This document shows positions 34,317 to 42,286 of a DNA stretch of 64,000 bases, one piece after another; within the stretch, counting starts at the first letter, position 1, and each line of letters starts with the position of its first letter. The position numbers and the translations under genes were made by a program. Source of the stretch: Glycomyces lechevalierae (GTDB taxonomy: Bacteria > Actinomycetota > Actinomycetes > Mycobacteriales > Micromonosporaceae); assembly GCF_027622945.1 (NCBI RefSeq), contig NZ_JAPZVQ010000011.1:1-64000 (forward strand), written 5' to 3'. The notes beneath the pieces are model-generated. The model was given only the letters and a program-made list of their open reading frames with translations. It had not been told where the DNA came from and ran no database searches.

Positions 34317-34733
34317 ATGGCAACCGCACGCGACCTCATGCACACCGGGTGCACCTGCGTCAAAAGCAACGACACCGCCGCGAACGCGGCGAGGATGATG
34401 GCCGAGCTGGACGTCGGCTCGATGCCGATCTGCGGCGCGGACGACGACAAGCTCCACGGCATGGTCACCGACCGGGACCTGGTCTTGCAGGTCATGGCCA
34501 AGGGCCACGACCCCGAGACGTACACGGTCGACCAGCTGCCGCAGGGCCACCTGTTCCTCGCGGACGCGAACGAGGACGTCGACCTCACCATCGCCAAGAT
34601 GAAGGAGCACCAGATCAGCCGGCTTCCGGTGATCGATCAGGGCCGCCTCGTGGGCATCATCTCGCTCGGGGACGTCGCCCATCGCATGCCCGAATCGGTC
34701 ACCGGGGACCTCGCGGGCTCCATCAAGTCCTGA
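34317..34733 (+). CDS. Hrp1-like CBS-domain-pair protein
   Basis: 138 residues, essentially two CBS domains. The opening MATARDLMHTGCTCVKSNDT and LDVGSMPICGADDDKLHGMV resemble mycobacterial Hrp1 (Rv2626c), a hypoxia- and stress-induced secreted or cytosolic CBS protein. The second domain ends KEHQISRLPVIDQGRLVGII. CBS pairs bind adenine nucleotides. The start is supported by GGAG nine bases upstream. It follows transketolase by 82 bases without a separate sigma-B/F box and may be cotranscribed. A strong terminator follows. Confidence 0.88.
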   Translation: MATARDLMHTGCTCVKSNDTAANAARMMAELDVGSMPICGADDDKLHGMVTDRDLVLQVMAKGHDPETYTVDQLPQGHLFLADANEDVDLTIAKMKEHQISRLPVIDQGRLVGIISLGDVAHRMPESVTGDLAGSIKS

Positions 34734-34795
34734 CCGCGATCGGAAGCGCAGTCGGGACCGGAGCCCCTTGGGACGCAAGACCACAGGGGGTGGAA

Positions 34796-34829
34796 CGACG
34801 CCGCCGCGGCGAAAGCCGCGGCGGCGTCG
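34796..34829 (+). terminator. Terminator hairpin with GAAA tetraloop
   Basis: 15-bp arms CGACGCCGCCGCGGC and GCCGCGGCGGCGTCG around GAAA (34811-34814), 62 bases past the CBS gene stop. Confidence 0.85.
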
Positions 34830-34873
34830 CCGTCACCGCCCCGCTTCCCTAGGGCCGACGGCGGGACGCCGGT

Positions 34874-34897
34874 GTTTCGCCCGCACCGCCCCGGGTA
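34874..34897 (+). promoter_or_regulatory. Sigma-B/F-type promoter of the hemerythrin-like gene
   Basis: GTTT (34874-34877), 15 bases, GGGTA (34893-34897), an exact consensus match. The implied start of transcription is about 20 bases before ATG 34926. Confidence 0.7.
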
Positions 34898-34925
34898 CCT
34901 CCGGGATCTAGTGGAGGAGGCGGCC

Positions 34926-35474
34926 ATGACGCGCAACCACAACCTGATCAGAGTGCTCGCGGACGACTATCGGGCGATGGAGGAGGTCTTCGGCGAGATC
35001 GAAGCGCACGAGGGCCCGCCCGAACAGCGCAAGGACCTCGTCGACCACGCCCTCGCCGAAACGGTCCGCCAGTGGACCGCCGAGGAGCGGTACGTGTTCC
35101 CCGAAGTCCGCAGACACGTCCCGGACGGCGACGCACTGGTCGACCGCGAGATCGACGCGCACCACCGCATCGACGGTCTGCTGCTGGACCTGGAGGTCTT
35201 CGGGCCCGAGCATCCTCACTTCGAGCAGAAACTGCGAGAGTTCATCGACGACTACCGCCAGAACGTCCAGGAGGAGCGCCACAACCTCGTGCCCAGGCTC
35301 CAGGAATCCTGCAGCGAGGCCACGCTCGACGAACTCGGCGACAAGCTCCTGCGGGTCAAGGAGACCGCTCCGACACGGCCGCATCCGCAAGCAGCCCAGG
35401 TGTTCCCGCCCGAACGCGCACTGCAGCCGGGGGCGGGGTTCATCAACCGCATCCGCGACTCGATTCGGCCTTGA
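34926..35474 (+). CDS. Degenerate hemerythrin-like (HHE) protein
   Basis: 182 residues from ATG 34926, with GGAGGAGG upstream. The four-helix HHE pattern is recognisable (VLADDYRAMEEVFGEIEAHE, TAEERYVFPEVRRHV, EIDAHHRIDGLLLDLE, VQEERHNLVPRLQES). Several positions that are iron-binding His in canonical members read otherwise: DDY instead of DH, RQW before the first EE, and NVQ before the second. Only the AHH pair and the acidic EE motifs remain clear. Iron/oxygen binding may therefore be lost or altered. It has its own sigma-B/F-type promoter and terminator. Cytosolic. A stress role is inferred from context. Confidence 0.85.
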   Translation: MTRNHNLIRVLADDYRAMEEVFGEIEAHEGPPEQRKDLVDHALAETVRQWTAEERYVFPEVRRHVPDGDALVDREIDAHHRIDGLLLDLEVFGPEHPHFEQKLREFIDDYRQNVQEERHNLVPRLQESCSEATLDELGDKLLRVKETAPTRPHPQAAQVFPPERALQPGAGFINRIRDSIRP

Positions 35475-35488
35475 GCGGCACTTCGAGA

Positions 35489-35520
35489 CGGAGCGGCGGG
35501 CCCATCGGCCCGCCGCTCCG
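35489..35520. terminator. Terminator hairpin between hemerythrin-like and sigma genes
   Basis: 14-bp perfect arms (35489-35502 and 35507-35520) with a CATC loop. It lies between the convergent stop codons at 35474 and 35551 and can serve both. Confidence 0.8.
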
Positions 35521-35550
35521 GCGTGGTGCTCCGTTCATCGGACGACTCCC

Positions 35551-36348
35551 CTACCGGGGCGTCTTGTCCAAGCCGTCACGCAGATCCTCCAGCGTCCGGT
35601 GCAGGAGCCGGGAGACGTGCATCTGCGAGATGCCCACCTCCTCGGCGATCTGCGTCTGGGTCATGTCGCCGTAGTACCGCAGCGCCAGGATCTTGCGCTC
35701 CCGCTGCGGGAGCTCCTGGATCAGCGGCACCAGCGACTCGTGGTTCTCGACGAGTTCGAGCGCTACGTCCTCCTCGCCCACCGACTCGGCGAGCGTGGTG
35801 CGCTCCCCGTCGGCGAACGGCGGCTCGTCCAGCGATACCGCCCGGTAGGCCTGCCGCGCCTCGTAGCCCTCCTGCACCTCGGCGACCGTGATGTCGAGGT
35901 GCTCGGCCATCTCCTCATCCGTGGGCGGCCGGCCCAGGCGCTGCGACAGCTCGCCGCCGGCCTGGTTCAGCGCGATCCGCAACTCCTGCAGCCGGCGCGG
36001 GACGCGCATCGGCCAGCTCGTGTCGCGGAAGTGCCGTCTCACTTCGCCCATCACGGTGGGCACGGCATAGGAGAGGAAGTCCGCCCCCTGGTCGGGGTCG
36101 AAGCGGTCCACGGCGTGGATGAGGCCCACGGAGGCGACCTGCACGAGGTCGTCCTTCGCGATGCCCTTGCCCGCGAACCGCTGCGCGATGTGCTCCGCCA
36201 GGGGCAGGTGGCCGGTGACGAGCCGCTCGCGCACCTCTGCTCGGCGCGGGTCGGCCTCGTCCAGGGAGGCCAGCTCCCGGAACAGTGGCGCCAGGTGGCC
36301 GTACTCGTCCGAACCCTGTCGCTTGCTCTTCGATCGATTGTCTGCCAT
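35551..36348 (-). CDS. RNA polymerase sigma factor, SigB/SigF/SigG family
   Basis: 265 residues from ATG 36348 (MADNRSKSKRQG). Regions 2 to 4 are complete: region 2 LVQVASVGLIHAVDRFDPDQ and FLSYAVPTVMGEVRRHFRDT, region 3 LSQRLGRPPTDEEMAEHLDI, and region 4 ERKILALRYYGDMTQTQIAE then VGISQMHVSRLLHRTLEDL. This is a group 3 stress sigma factor recognising GTTT-N15-GGGTA promoters. Such a promoter sits upstream of the gene (36535-36559) and before five other transcription units within 8 kb. No anti-sigma or anti-anti-sigma gene (RsbW/RsbV type) is adjacent, so its control must lie elsewhere. Confidence 0.93.
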   Translation of the reverse strand: MADNRSKSKRQGSDEYGHLAPLFRELASLDEADPRRAEVRERLVTGHLPLAEHIAQRFAGKGIAKDDLVQVASVGLIHAVDRFDPDQGADFLSYAVPTVMGEVRRHFRDTSWPMRVPRRLQELRIALNQAGGELSQRLGRPPTDEEMAEHLDITVAEVQEGYEARQAYRAVSLDEPPFADGERTTLAESVGEEDVALELVENHESLVPLIQELPQRERKILALRYYGDMTQTQIAEEVGISQMHVSRLLHRTLEDLRDGLDKTPR

Positions 36349-36534
36349 GCGATCGCCCTCCAGTCCACGTGGACATCGGTTGAAGCATGTCTGCCCGCTC
36401 GGGGCCTGACGCTTCTCATTGTAAGACTGATTGGGGGCCAAAGGCAATGATTGGAGGTGAATTACGGATAGCTTGGGCGATAGGGGATTTCACGGGGCAA
36501 GGACCCCAGGTATCGCGATAACTGCCTGCCTGGG

Positions 36535-36559
36535 TACCCGTACGCGCTTTCGCCGAAAC
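36535..36559 (-). promoter_or_regulatory. Sigma-B/F-type promoter of the sigma gene (autoregulation)
   Basis: On the minus strand, GTTT (36559-36556), 16 bases, GGGTA (36539-36535). No other gene start lies between it and the sigma gene. The implied leader is about 180 bases. Confidence 0.6.
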
Positions 36560-36621
36560 CTCCGGCTGTGCCCATCATCGCCCTTCTTGGTAAAACTTCG
36601 TTGCGCCCCAACGCCTTCGGC

Positions 36622-38349
36622 TCAGAGGCCCGTGGTCTCGCGGTACTCGCCCCACTCCTCGCGCAGCGCCCCGCAGATCTCCCCCAGGGTCGCCTCGGCC
36701 CGGGCGGCCGCCAGGATCGGCTCGATGAGGTTCACGTCTCCCTTTGCGGCCGTGACGATCTCGGCCAGCGCGCGGTCGACGGCGGCGTTGTCGCGGGCGG
36801 CGCGGCGGCGGCCGAGCACGGCGTTCTGCTCGCGTTCGACCTCGCCGGAGATCCGCAGGATCTCGAGGTCGGGGGTGACGGTGTCGTGGAGTTCGGTGAC
36901 GCCGACGATGTGCTTGGTGCCGTCCTCGAGCTGCTGCTGGTAGGTGAAGGCGGCCTCGGCGATCTCGGCGTTGAACCAGCCGTCCTCGATCCCTTGCAGG
37001 ATCCCGGAGGTGACGGGTCCGATCTCGTGGCGGCCGGCGGCCGCCATGGCCACGGCGGCGGGGTCGTCGCCGGCCTCGCCGCCGAGGGCGAGGATCTGGA
37101 GGAAGATCTTCTCGGCCTCGGCCTCGATCTTGTCGGTGAGGGCTTCGACGTACCAGGAGCCGCCGAGAGGGTCGGCGACGTTGAGGACGCCGGTCTCGTC
37201 GCGGAGCACGGACTGGGTGCGCAGGGCGATCTCGGCGGACTGGTCGGTGGGGAGGGCGAGGGTCTCGTCGAGTGCGTTGGTGTGCAACGAGTTCGTGCCG
37301 CCCATGATGGCGGCGAGGGCTTCGACGGCGGTGCGCACGACGTTGTTGTAGGGCTGCTGGGCGGTGAGGGAGACGCCGGCGGTCTGGGTGTGGAAGCGGA
37401 GCCACTGGGCGCGGTCGGTCTTGGCGCCGTAGACGTCGCGGAGCCAGCGGGCCCAGATGCGGCGGGCGGCGCGGAACTTGGCGATCTCCTCGAAGAAGTC
37501 GATGTGGGCGTCGAAGAAGAACGAGAGGCCGGGGGCGAAGCGGTCGACGTCGAGGCCGCGCGAGAGGCCGAGTTCCACATAGGAGAAGCCGTCGGCGAGG
37601 GTGAACGCGAGTTCCTGCGCGGCAGTCGATCCGGCCTCGCGGATGTGGTATCCGGAGACGGAGAGCGGCTTGTAGCGCGGGATGTTGTGCGAGCAGTACT
37701 CCATGAGGTCGCCGATGAGGCGCAGGTGCGGCTCGGGCGGGAACAGCCACTCCTTCTGGGCGATGTACTCCTTGTGGATGTCGGTCTGGAGCGTGCCGTC
37801 CAGTGTGGAGATGTCGACGCCCTGGCGTTCGGCGGCGGCGAGGTACATGCAGAAGAGGGGGACGGCGGGTCCGGAGATCGTCATGGAGGTGGTGACGCCG
37901 CCGAGGTCGATGCCGGCGAAGAGCCGGTCCATGTCGGCGGTGGAGTCGATGGCGACGCCGCAGTGGCCGACCTCGCCGAGGGAGGCGGGCTCGTCGGAGT
38001 CGCGGCCCATGAGGGTGGGCATGTCGAACGCGACGGAGAGGCCGCCGCCGCCGGCCTTGAGGAGCATCTTGTAGCGGGCGTTGGTCTGCTCGGCGTTGCC
38101 GAAGCCGGCGAACTGCCGGATGGTCCAGGGGCGGCCGCGGTAGCCGGTGGGGTAGAGCCCGCGGGTGAAGGGGAACTCGCCGGGCCAGCCGATGCGGTCC
38201 ATGCGCGGGTCGGCGACGCCTTCGGGCGGGCCGTAGACCGGTTCGGTCTCGAGCCCCGAGAGGGTGGTGAAGTCGGCTTCGCGCTTGGCGGCCGACGCGT
38301 ACCGCTTGGCCCAGCGCTCCCGGCCCGCAGAGATCTGGTCAGCGTCCAC
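36622..38349 (-). CDS. Acyl-CoA mutase large subunit (methylmalonyl-CoA mutase family)
   Basis: 575 residues. GTG 38349 is preferred because GGGG lies six bases upstream and the longer frame has no family similarity. The TIM-barrel substrate domain is complete: RGRPWTIRQFAGFGNAEQTN, GGGGLSVAFDMPTLMGRDSD, VGHCGVAID, LDGTLQTDIHKEYIAQKEW and FHTQTAGVSLTAQQPYNNVV. The cobalamin-binding domain is absent, so it must pair with a separate B12-binding small subunit that is not in this window. The active-site region differs from both methylmalonyl- and isobutyryl-CoA mutases, so the substrate is open. A palindrome in its promoter suggests TetR-type control. Confidence 0.9.
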   Translation of the reverse strand: MDADQISAGRERWAKRYASAAKREADFTTLSGLETEPVYGPPEGVADPRMDRIGWPGEFPFTRGLYPTGYRGRPWTIRQFAGFGNAEQTNARYKMLLKAGGGGLSVAFDMPTLMGRDSDEPASLGEVGHCGVAIDSTADMDRLFAGIDLGGVTTSMTISGPAVPLFCMYLAAAERQGVDISTLDGTLQTDIHKEYIAQKEWLFPPEPHLRLIGDLMEYCSHNIPRYKPLSVSGYHIREAGSTAAQELAFTLADGFSYVELGLSRGLDVDRFAPGLSFFFDAHIDFFEEIAKFRAARRIWARWLRDVYGAKTDRAQWLRFHTQTAGVSLTAQQPYNNVVRTAVEALAAIMGGTNSLHTNALDETLALPTDQSAEIALRTQSVLRDETGVLNVADPLGGSWYVEALTDKIEAEAEKIFLQILALGGEAGDDPAAVAMAAAGRHEIGPVTSGILQGIEDGWFNAEIAEAAFTYQQQLEDGTKHIVGVTELHDTVTPDLEILRISGEVEREQNAVLGRRRAARDNAAVDRALAEIVTAAKGDVNLIEPILAAARAEATLGEICGALREEWGEYRETTGL

Positions 38350-38464
38350 GATGACACCCCATTTTCGCTCGTCACTGCCGTACCGGCTCGTCGCGGCCGC
38401 GGGCTCGTGACCCGCGGGCCCCGTCGGAGACCGTTCCGGCGAGCCCCGGTCGGGCTCAAGGCCC

Positions 38465-38486
38465 ATACTACTGAACGCTCGTTCAG
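38465..38486 (-). promoter_or_regulatory. Operator inside the promoter of the acyl-CoA mutase gene
   Basis: The palindrome CTGAACG-CT-CGTTCAG (38471-38486) directly adjoins TAGTAT (38470-38465, minus), a good -10 box for the mutase gene. The operator therefore fills the -10/-35 spacer, where a bound repressor would exclude RNA polymerase. The GAACG/CGTTC arms are of TetR type. No regulator gene is adjacent. Confidence 0.65.
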
Positions 38487-38627
38487 GCGTGCAGATTCGT
38501 GGTTCCTCTGGCTATTGCACCGCTTCAGGAGTGTCTTCGCAAATCGGGCGCCTTGGGGACCCCCCGATTCCATCGTTCCCGAGCGGTACGACACCGCATA
38601 TGCGCCCGAGCGGGCCTTACGGTTCGC

Positions 38628-39029
38628 TCAGTCGATGTCGCGCCAGGCGCGGAAGGCCTCGAGCTCGACGGCCACGAGCTGGCCCGGATGGAAGAGGCCG
38701 GTCACGATCACCACGGTGGCCGTGGGCTTGACGACGCCGAAGAACTCGCCGTGGACCCGGCCCACAGGGTCGGCGTGGGCCGGGTCGGTCACGTACAGCC
38801 GGGAGCGCACGACGTCCGAGACGCCGGCCCCGGCGTGGACCATCGCGTCCAGGGCGGTCCGGAAGGCCTCGCGGGCCTGCCCGGCGGCGTCGCCCCGCAG
38901 CTGCGGGCGCGCCTCCACATCAGCGGTGCAGGCGCTCGTGACCACCAAGGGCCCCACCGCGACCGCCCGCGAATAGCCGTAGAGCTGCGCCCACGGACCG
39001 GTCTCAGGCACCCGTTCGACCAGTGCCAT
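38628..39029 (-). CDS. Rid (YjgF/YER057c/UK114) family protein
   Basis: 133 residues. The fold signatures are GPLVVTSACTADVEA, AGQAREAFRTALDAMVHAGA, and the ending ATVVIVTGLFHPGQLVAVELE. In RidA proper an Arg begins this last segment and is needed for imine deamination. Here the position reads PTATVV, so the archetypal activity is doubtful. It starts 15 bases after the hisA stop and is the last gene of the his operon. Confidence 0.85.
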   Translation of the reverse strand: MALVERVPETGPWAQLYGYSRAVAVGPLVVTSACTADVEARPQLRGDAAGQAREAFRTALDAMVHAGAGVSDVVRSRLYVTDPAHADPVGRVHGEFFGVVKPTATVVIVTGLFHPGQLVAVELEAFRAWRDID

Positions 39030-39044
39030 GCGCGCCTCCTCGGT

Positions 39045-39776
39045 TTAAAGTCCCTTCAACAGGTTCAACGCCTCAGCGACCGTGAAGTTACGCTCGTACA
39101 GCGCCGTTCCCACGATGGCGCCTTCGACGCCGATGCCGGTGAGCCCGGCCAGGGCGCGGAGGTCGTCGAGCGAGGAGACGCCGCCGGAGGCGATGACCGG
39201 CTTGTCGGTGGCCTCGCAGACCGAGCGCAGCAGGTCCAGGTTCGGGCCCGAGAGCATCCCGTCGCTGTTCACGTCCGTGACGACGTACCGCTCGCACCCG
39301 GCGCGCTCGAGGCGCTCCAGGGTCTCGAAGAGCTCGCCGCCCTCGCGGGTCCAGCCGCGCGCGGCCAGCCGCCCGCCCTTGACGTCGAGGCCGATGGCGA
39401 CGCGGTCGCCGTACTCGCCGCAGATCCGGTCGCACCACTCCGGGTTCTCCAGGGCGGCGGTGCCGATGTTGACGCGGCGGGCCCCGGAGTCCAAGGCGCG
39501 CTTCAGGGTCTCGTCGTCGCGGATGCCGCCGGAGATCTCCACCTGCATGTCCACTTTCGACACGACCTCGGCGAGCAGCCCGTGGTTCGTGCCGCGCCCG
39601 AAGGCCGCGTCGAGGTCCACGAGGTGCAGCCACTCCGAGCCCTGGCGCTGCCATTCGAGGGCGGCCTCGATCGGGTCGCCGTAGGCCTTGCCGGAGCCGG
39701 CCACGCCCTGCACGAGCTGGACGGCCTTGCCGCCGGTCACGTCCACGGCGGGAAGAAGCTGAAGTTCGGTCATCAT
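39045..39776 (-). CDS. hisA: ProFAR isomerase HisA, PriA-type (HisA/TrpF) candidate
   Basis: 243 residues, (beta/alpha)8 barrel. The two half-barrel phosphate motifs are visible ([37 protein letters not shown]), with the catalytic Asp in [15 protein letters not shown] and in [14 protein letters not shown]. In actinobacteria this protein (PriA) usually also isomerises phosphoribosylanthranilate in tryptophan synthesis, and RGWTREGG is in keeping with that. A start at the second Met (39773) is equally possible. It follows hisH by seven bases. Confidence 0.95.
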   Translation of the reverse strand: MMTELQLLPAVDVTGGKAVQLVQGVAGSGKAYGDPIEAALEWQRQGSEWLHLVDLDAAFGRGTNHGLLAEVVSKVDMQVEISGGIRDDETLKRALDSGARRVNIGTAALENPEWCDRICGEYGDRVAIGLDVKGGRLAARGWTREGGELFETLERLERAGCERYVVTDVNSDGMLSGPNLDLLRSVCEATDKPVIASGGVSSLDDLRALAGLTGIGVEGAIVGTALYERNFTVAEALNLLKGL

Positions 39777-39783
39777 TTGCCTT

Positions 39784-40404
39784 TCAGGAAGCCAGGTCCT
39801 TGATCCAGTTGGACAGCAGCGCGTACCCGGCGTCGCCGGACTTCTCGGGGTGGAACTGGGTGGCCGACACCGAGCCGCGCTCCACGGCGGCGATGAACGG
39901 CTCGTCGTGGGTGCAGATCGCGGCCAGCGCGCCCGGCGGCACGGCCTTGGCGGCGTAGGAGTGCACGAAGTAGAACCGCTCGGCCGGGTCGATCCCCGCG
40001 AACAGGCGCATGCCCGCGGCGGCTTCGACGGTGTTCCAGCCCATGTGCGGGATGCGCTGGGCGGCGAGGAGTTCCACGCGGCCCTCGAAGATGCCGACGC
40101 CGCTGGTGCGCACGCCGTGCTCGACGCCCTCTTCGAAGAGCACCTGCTCGCCCACGCAGATCCCGAGCACGGGCGCCTCGGCGGCGGCGCGCTCGCGGAT
40201 CACGGTGTCGAGGCCGTGCTTGAGCACGCCTTCCATGCAGGCGGCGTAGGCGCCCACGCCGGGGACGACGAGGCCGTCGGCGCGGCGGGCCGCGTCGAGG
40301 TCGCTCGTCAGGGTCACGTCGCCGCCGGCGCGCTCGAGGGCGCGGAAGGCGGAGCGGAGGTTGCCCGAGCCGTAGTCGAACAGGGCCACACTGGGTTTCG
40401 CCAT
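39784..40404 (-). CDS. hisH: Imidazole glycerol phosphate synthase, glutaminase subunit
   Basis: 206 residues. A class I glutamine amidotransferase that supplies ammonia to HisF. The catalytic Cys lies in [17 protein letters not shown], and the His/Glu pair in [35 protein letters not shown] opens the protein. The usual GICVGMQ reads GICVGEQ. HisF is not in this window. AGGGGA precedes the ATG, inside the tail of the preceding 52-codon gene. Confidence 0.96.
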   Translation of the reverse strand: MAKPSVALFDYGSGNLRSAFRALERAGGDVTLTSDLDAARRADGLVVPGVGAYAACMEGVLKHGLDTVIRERAAAEAPVLGICVGEQVLFEEGVEHGVRTSGVGIFEGRVELLAAQRIPHMGWNTVEAAAGMRLFAGIDPAERFYFVHSYAAKAVPPGALAAICTHDEPFIAAVERGSVSATQFHPEKSGDAGYALLSNWIKDLAS

Positions 40405-40413
40405 CGGGTTCCC

Positions 40414-40572
40414 CTAGCCGTAGATCAGGTAGACGCCGCCGAGGAACGCGGCCACGGCGACGACCGCGACGACGATCGCGGCGGCGTACTTCGCTTTGCC
40501 GCGCAGGCTGAGGGCGCCGCCGAGGAGGACCCCGGCGAGCGCCATGAGCAGGATCGGCCCGGCGTAGCTCAC
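40414..40572 (-). CDS. 52-residue two-helix membrane protein in the his operon
   Basis: A complete small frame on the minus strand: GTG (40572-40570) to TAG (40416-40414). It encodes MSYAGPILLMALAGVLLGGA and then LSLRGKAKYAAAIVVAVVAV and AAFLGGVYLIYG. Two membrane helices flank a short basic loop (LRGKAKY). Its GTGA start overlaps the hisB stop, and its end lies nine bases before hisH, so it is translated within the operon. Codon third positions are almost all G/C. Its role is unknown. Confidence 0.8.
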   Translation of the reverse strand: MSYAGPILLMALAGVLLGGALSLRGKAKYAAAIVVAVVAVAAFLGGVYLIYG

Positions 40573-41177
40573 AGGACGCCCTTGGTCGAGGGGATGTCCG
40601 TGCCGTCGATGCGGGTGGCGTACTTCAGGGCGCGCGCGAGGGCCTTGAACTGGGCTTCGATCACGTGGTGCGCGTCGGGCTTCTGGCCGGGGTTGGCGGC
40701 GCGGAGCACGGTGACGTGCAGGCAGATCCGGGCGTGGTACGCGAAGGACTCGAGGATGTGACGGGTCATCGAGGTCGGGTAGTCGGTGTTGATCATCGGC
40801 GCGATGTCCATGGGCTCCTCGTGGACCATGTACGGGCGGCCCGAGAGGTCGACGACGGCGCGCGCGAGCACCTCGTCGAGGGGCACGGAGGCGTCGGCGA
40901 AGCGGACCACGCCGGCCTTGTCGCCCAGGGCCTCGGCGAAGGCCTGGCCGAGGGCGATCGCGGTGTCCTCCATGGTGTGGTGGGCGTCGATGTGCAGGTC
41001 GCCCTTGACGGCGATCTTGATGTCGAACCCGCCGTGCTTGCCGAGCTGGTGGAGCATGTGGTCGTAGAAGCCGACGCCGGTCGAGATGTCGACGGTCTTC
41101 TCGGTGCCGTCGAGGTCGACGTAGACGTCGACGCTGGTCTCGCCGGTGGTGCGGACGATGTGCGCGGTACGGCTCAC
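40569..41177 (-). CDS. hisB: Imidazoleglycerol-phosphate dehydratase
   Basis: 202 residues, the monofunctional type. Mn-binding motifs are visible: GVGFYDHMLHQLGKHGGFDI, DAHHTMEDTAIALGQAF, HILESFAYHA and PDAHHVIEAQFKALARAL. GTG 41177 overlaps the hisC stop (GTGA), and AGGAG lies upstream inside hisC. It removes water from imidazole glycerol phosphate. Confidence 0.96.
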   Translation of the reverse strand: MSRTAHIVRTTGETSVDVYVDLDGTEKTVDISTGVGFYDHMLHQLGKHGGFDIKIAVKGDLHIDAHHTMEDTAIALGQAFAEALGDKAGVVRFADASVPLDEVLARAVVDLSGRPYMVHEEPMDIAPMINTDYPTSMTRHILESFAYHARICLHVTVLRAANPGQKPDAHHVIEAQFKALARALKYATRIDGTDIPSTKGVL

Positions 41178-42286
41178 GGTTGTTGCTCCTGCAGGTCGAA
41201 CATGTCGGGTCGCTGCTCGATCGCCGTGTCGAAGGCGTCGAGCAGCGCGGTGGTCTCGTCCTCGGTCCCGGCGGTGATCCGCAGGCGGCCGGGGAGGCCG
41301 ACGTCGCGGATGAGCACGCCCCGGTCGAGGATCAGCTTCCAGACGGCGGCGGCGTCGCGCAGGCCGCCCACGAGCACGAAGTTCGCGTCGGAGTCGGCGA
41401 CGGGGAGCCCCTTGAAGCGGAGGTGCTTCACGATGCGGTCGCGCTGGTGCTTGAGTTCGTCCACTTCGGCCTGCAGCTGGGCGGCGCACGCGAGCGCGCC
41501 GCGCGCGGCGGCCTGGGTGATGCTCGAGAGGTGGTACGGCAGGCGCACCAGCAGCAGCTTCTCGACGAGCTCGGGGTCGGCGGCGAGGTAGCCGACGCGG
41601 GCGCCGGCGAACGCGAAGGCCTTGCTCAAGGTGCGGGTGACGACGAGCCGTTCGCGGCCTTCCAAGCGGCCCAAGGCGGTCGCGCGCGGGTCGCGGGCGA
41701 ACTCGGCGTAGGCCTCGTCGATGACGACGATGCCGCGGGCGGCCTCGTAGGCGGCGTCGACGACGTCCGCTTCGAGCGCGGTCCCGGTCGGGTTGTTCGG
41801 CGAGACGAGGAAGACCAGGTCCGGGTCGTGCTTCGCGATGGCGTCGCGCACGTACTGCGGGCTGAGCGTGTAGTCGGCTTCGCGGCCGGCGTCCACGAAC
41901 GCGGTGCCGGTGCCGCGGGCGAGCAGCGGGTGCATCGAGTACGAGGGCATGAAGCCGAGCACGGTGCGGCCGGGCCCGCCGAAGGCCTGCAGCAGCTGCT
42001 GCAGGATCTCGTTGGAGCCGTTGGCGGCCCACACGTGGTCGGCGGTGAGCCCGTGCCCGAGGTAGGCGGCGAGCTCGGTCCGGAGCGCGACGGCGTCGCG
42101 GTCGGGGTAGCGGTTGAGGCCGCGCAGCTCGCGCCCGATGAACTCGGCGACCACGGCGGCCACCTCTTCGGGGATCGCGAACGCGTTCTCGTTGGTGTTC
42201 AACTGGACCGGCACGTCGAGTTGCGGCGCGCCGTAGGGCGACTGCCCGCGCAGGTCCTCGCGGAGCAGGTTCTCGATCTCGGTCAT
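41174..42286 (-). CDS. hisC: Histidinol-phosphate aminotransferase
   Basis: 370 residues. A PLP fold-type I enzyme. [18 protein letters not shown] opens the domain, [15 protein letters not shown] and [13 protein letters not shown] bind the cofactor, and [17 protein letters not shown] carries the Schiff-base Lys. ATG 42286 overlaps the hisD stop by four bases. Confidence 0.96.
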   Translation of the reverse strand: MTEIENLLREDLRGQSPYGAPQLDVPVQLNTNENAFAIPEEVAAVVAEFIGRELRGLNRYPDRDAVALRTELAAYLGHGLTADHVWAANGSNEILQQLLQAFGGPGRTVLGFMPSYSMHPLLARGTGTAFVDAGREADYTLSPQYVRDAIAKHDPDLVFLVSPNNPTGTALEADVVDAAYEAARGIVVIDEAYAEFARDPRATALGRLEGRERLVVTRTLSKAFAFAGARVGYLAADPELVEKLLLVRLPYHLSSITQAAARGALACAAQLQAEVDELKHQRDRIVKHLRFKGLPVADSDANFVLVGGLRDAAAVWKLILDRGVLIRDVGLPGRLRITAGTEDETTALLDAFDTAIEQRPDMFDLQEQQP

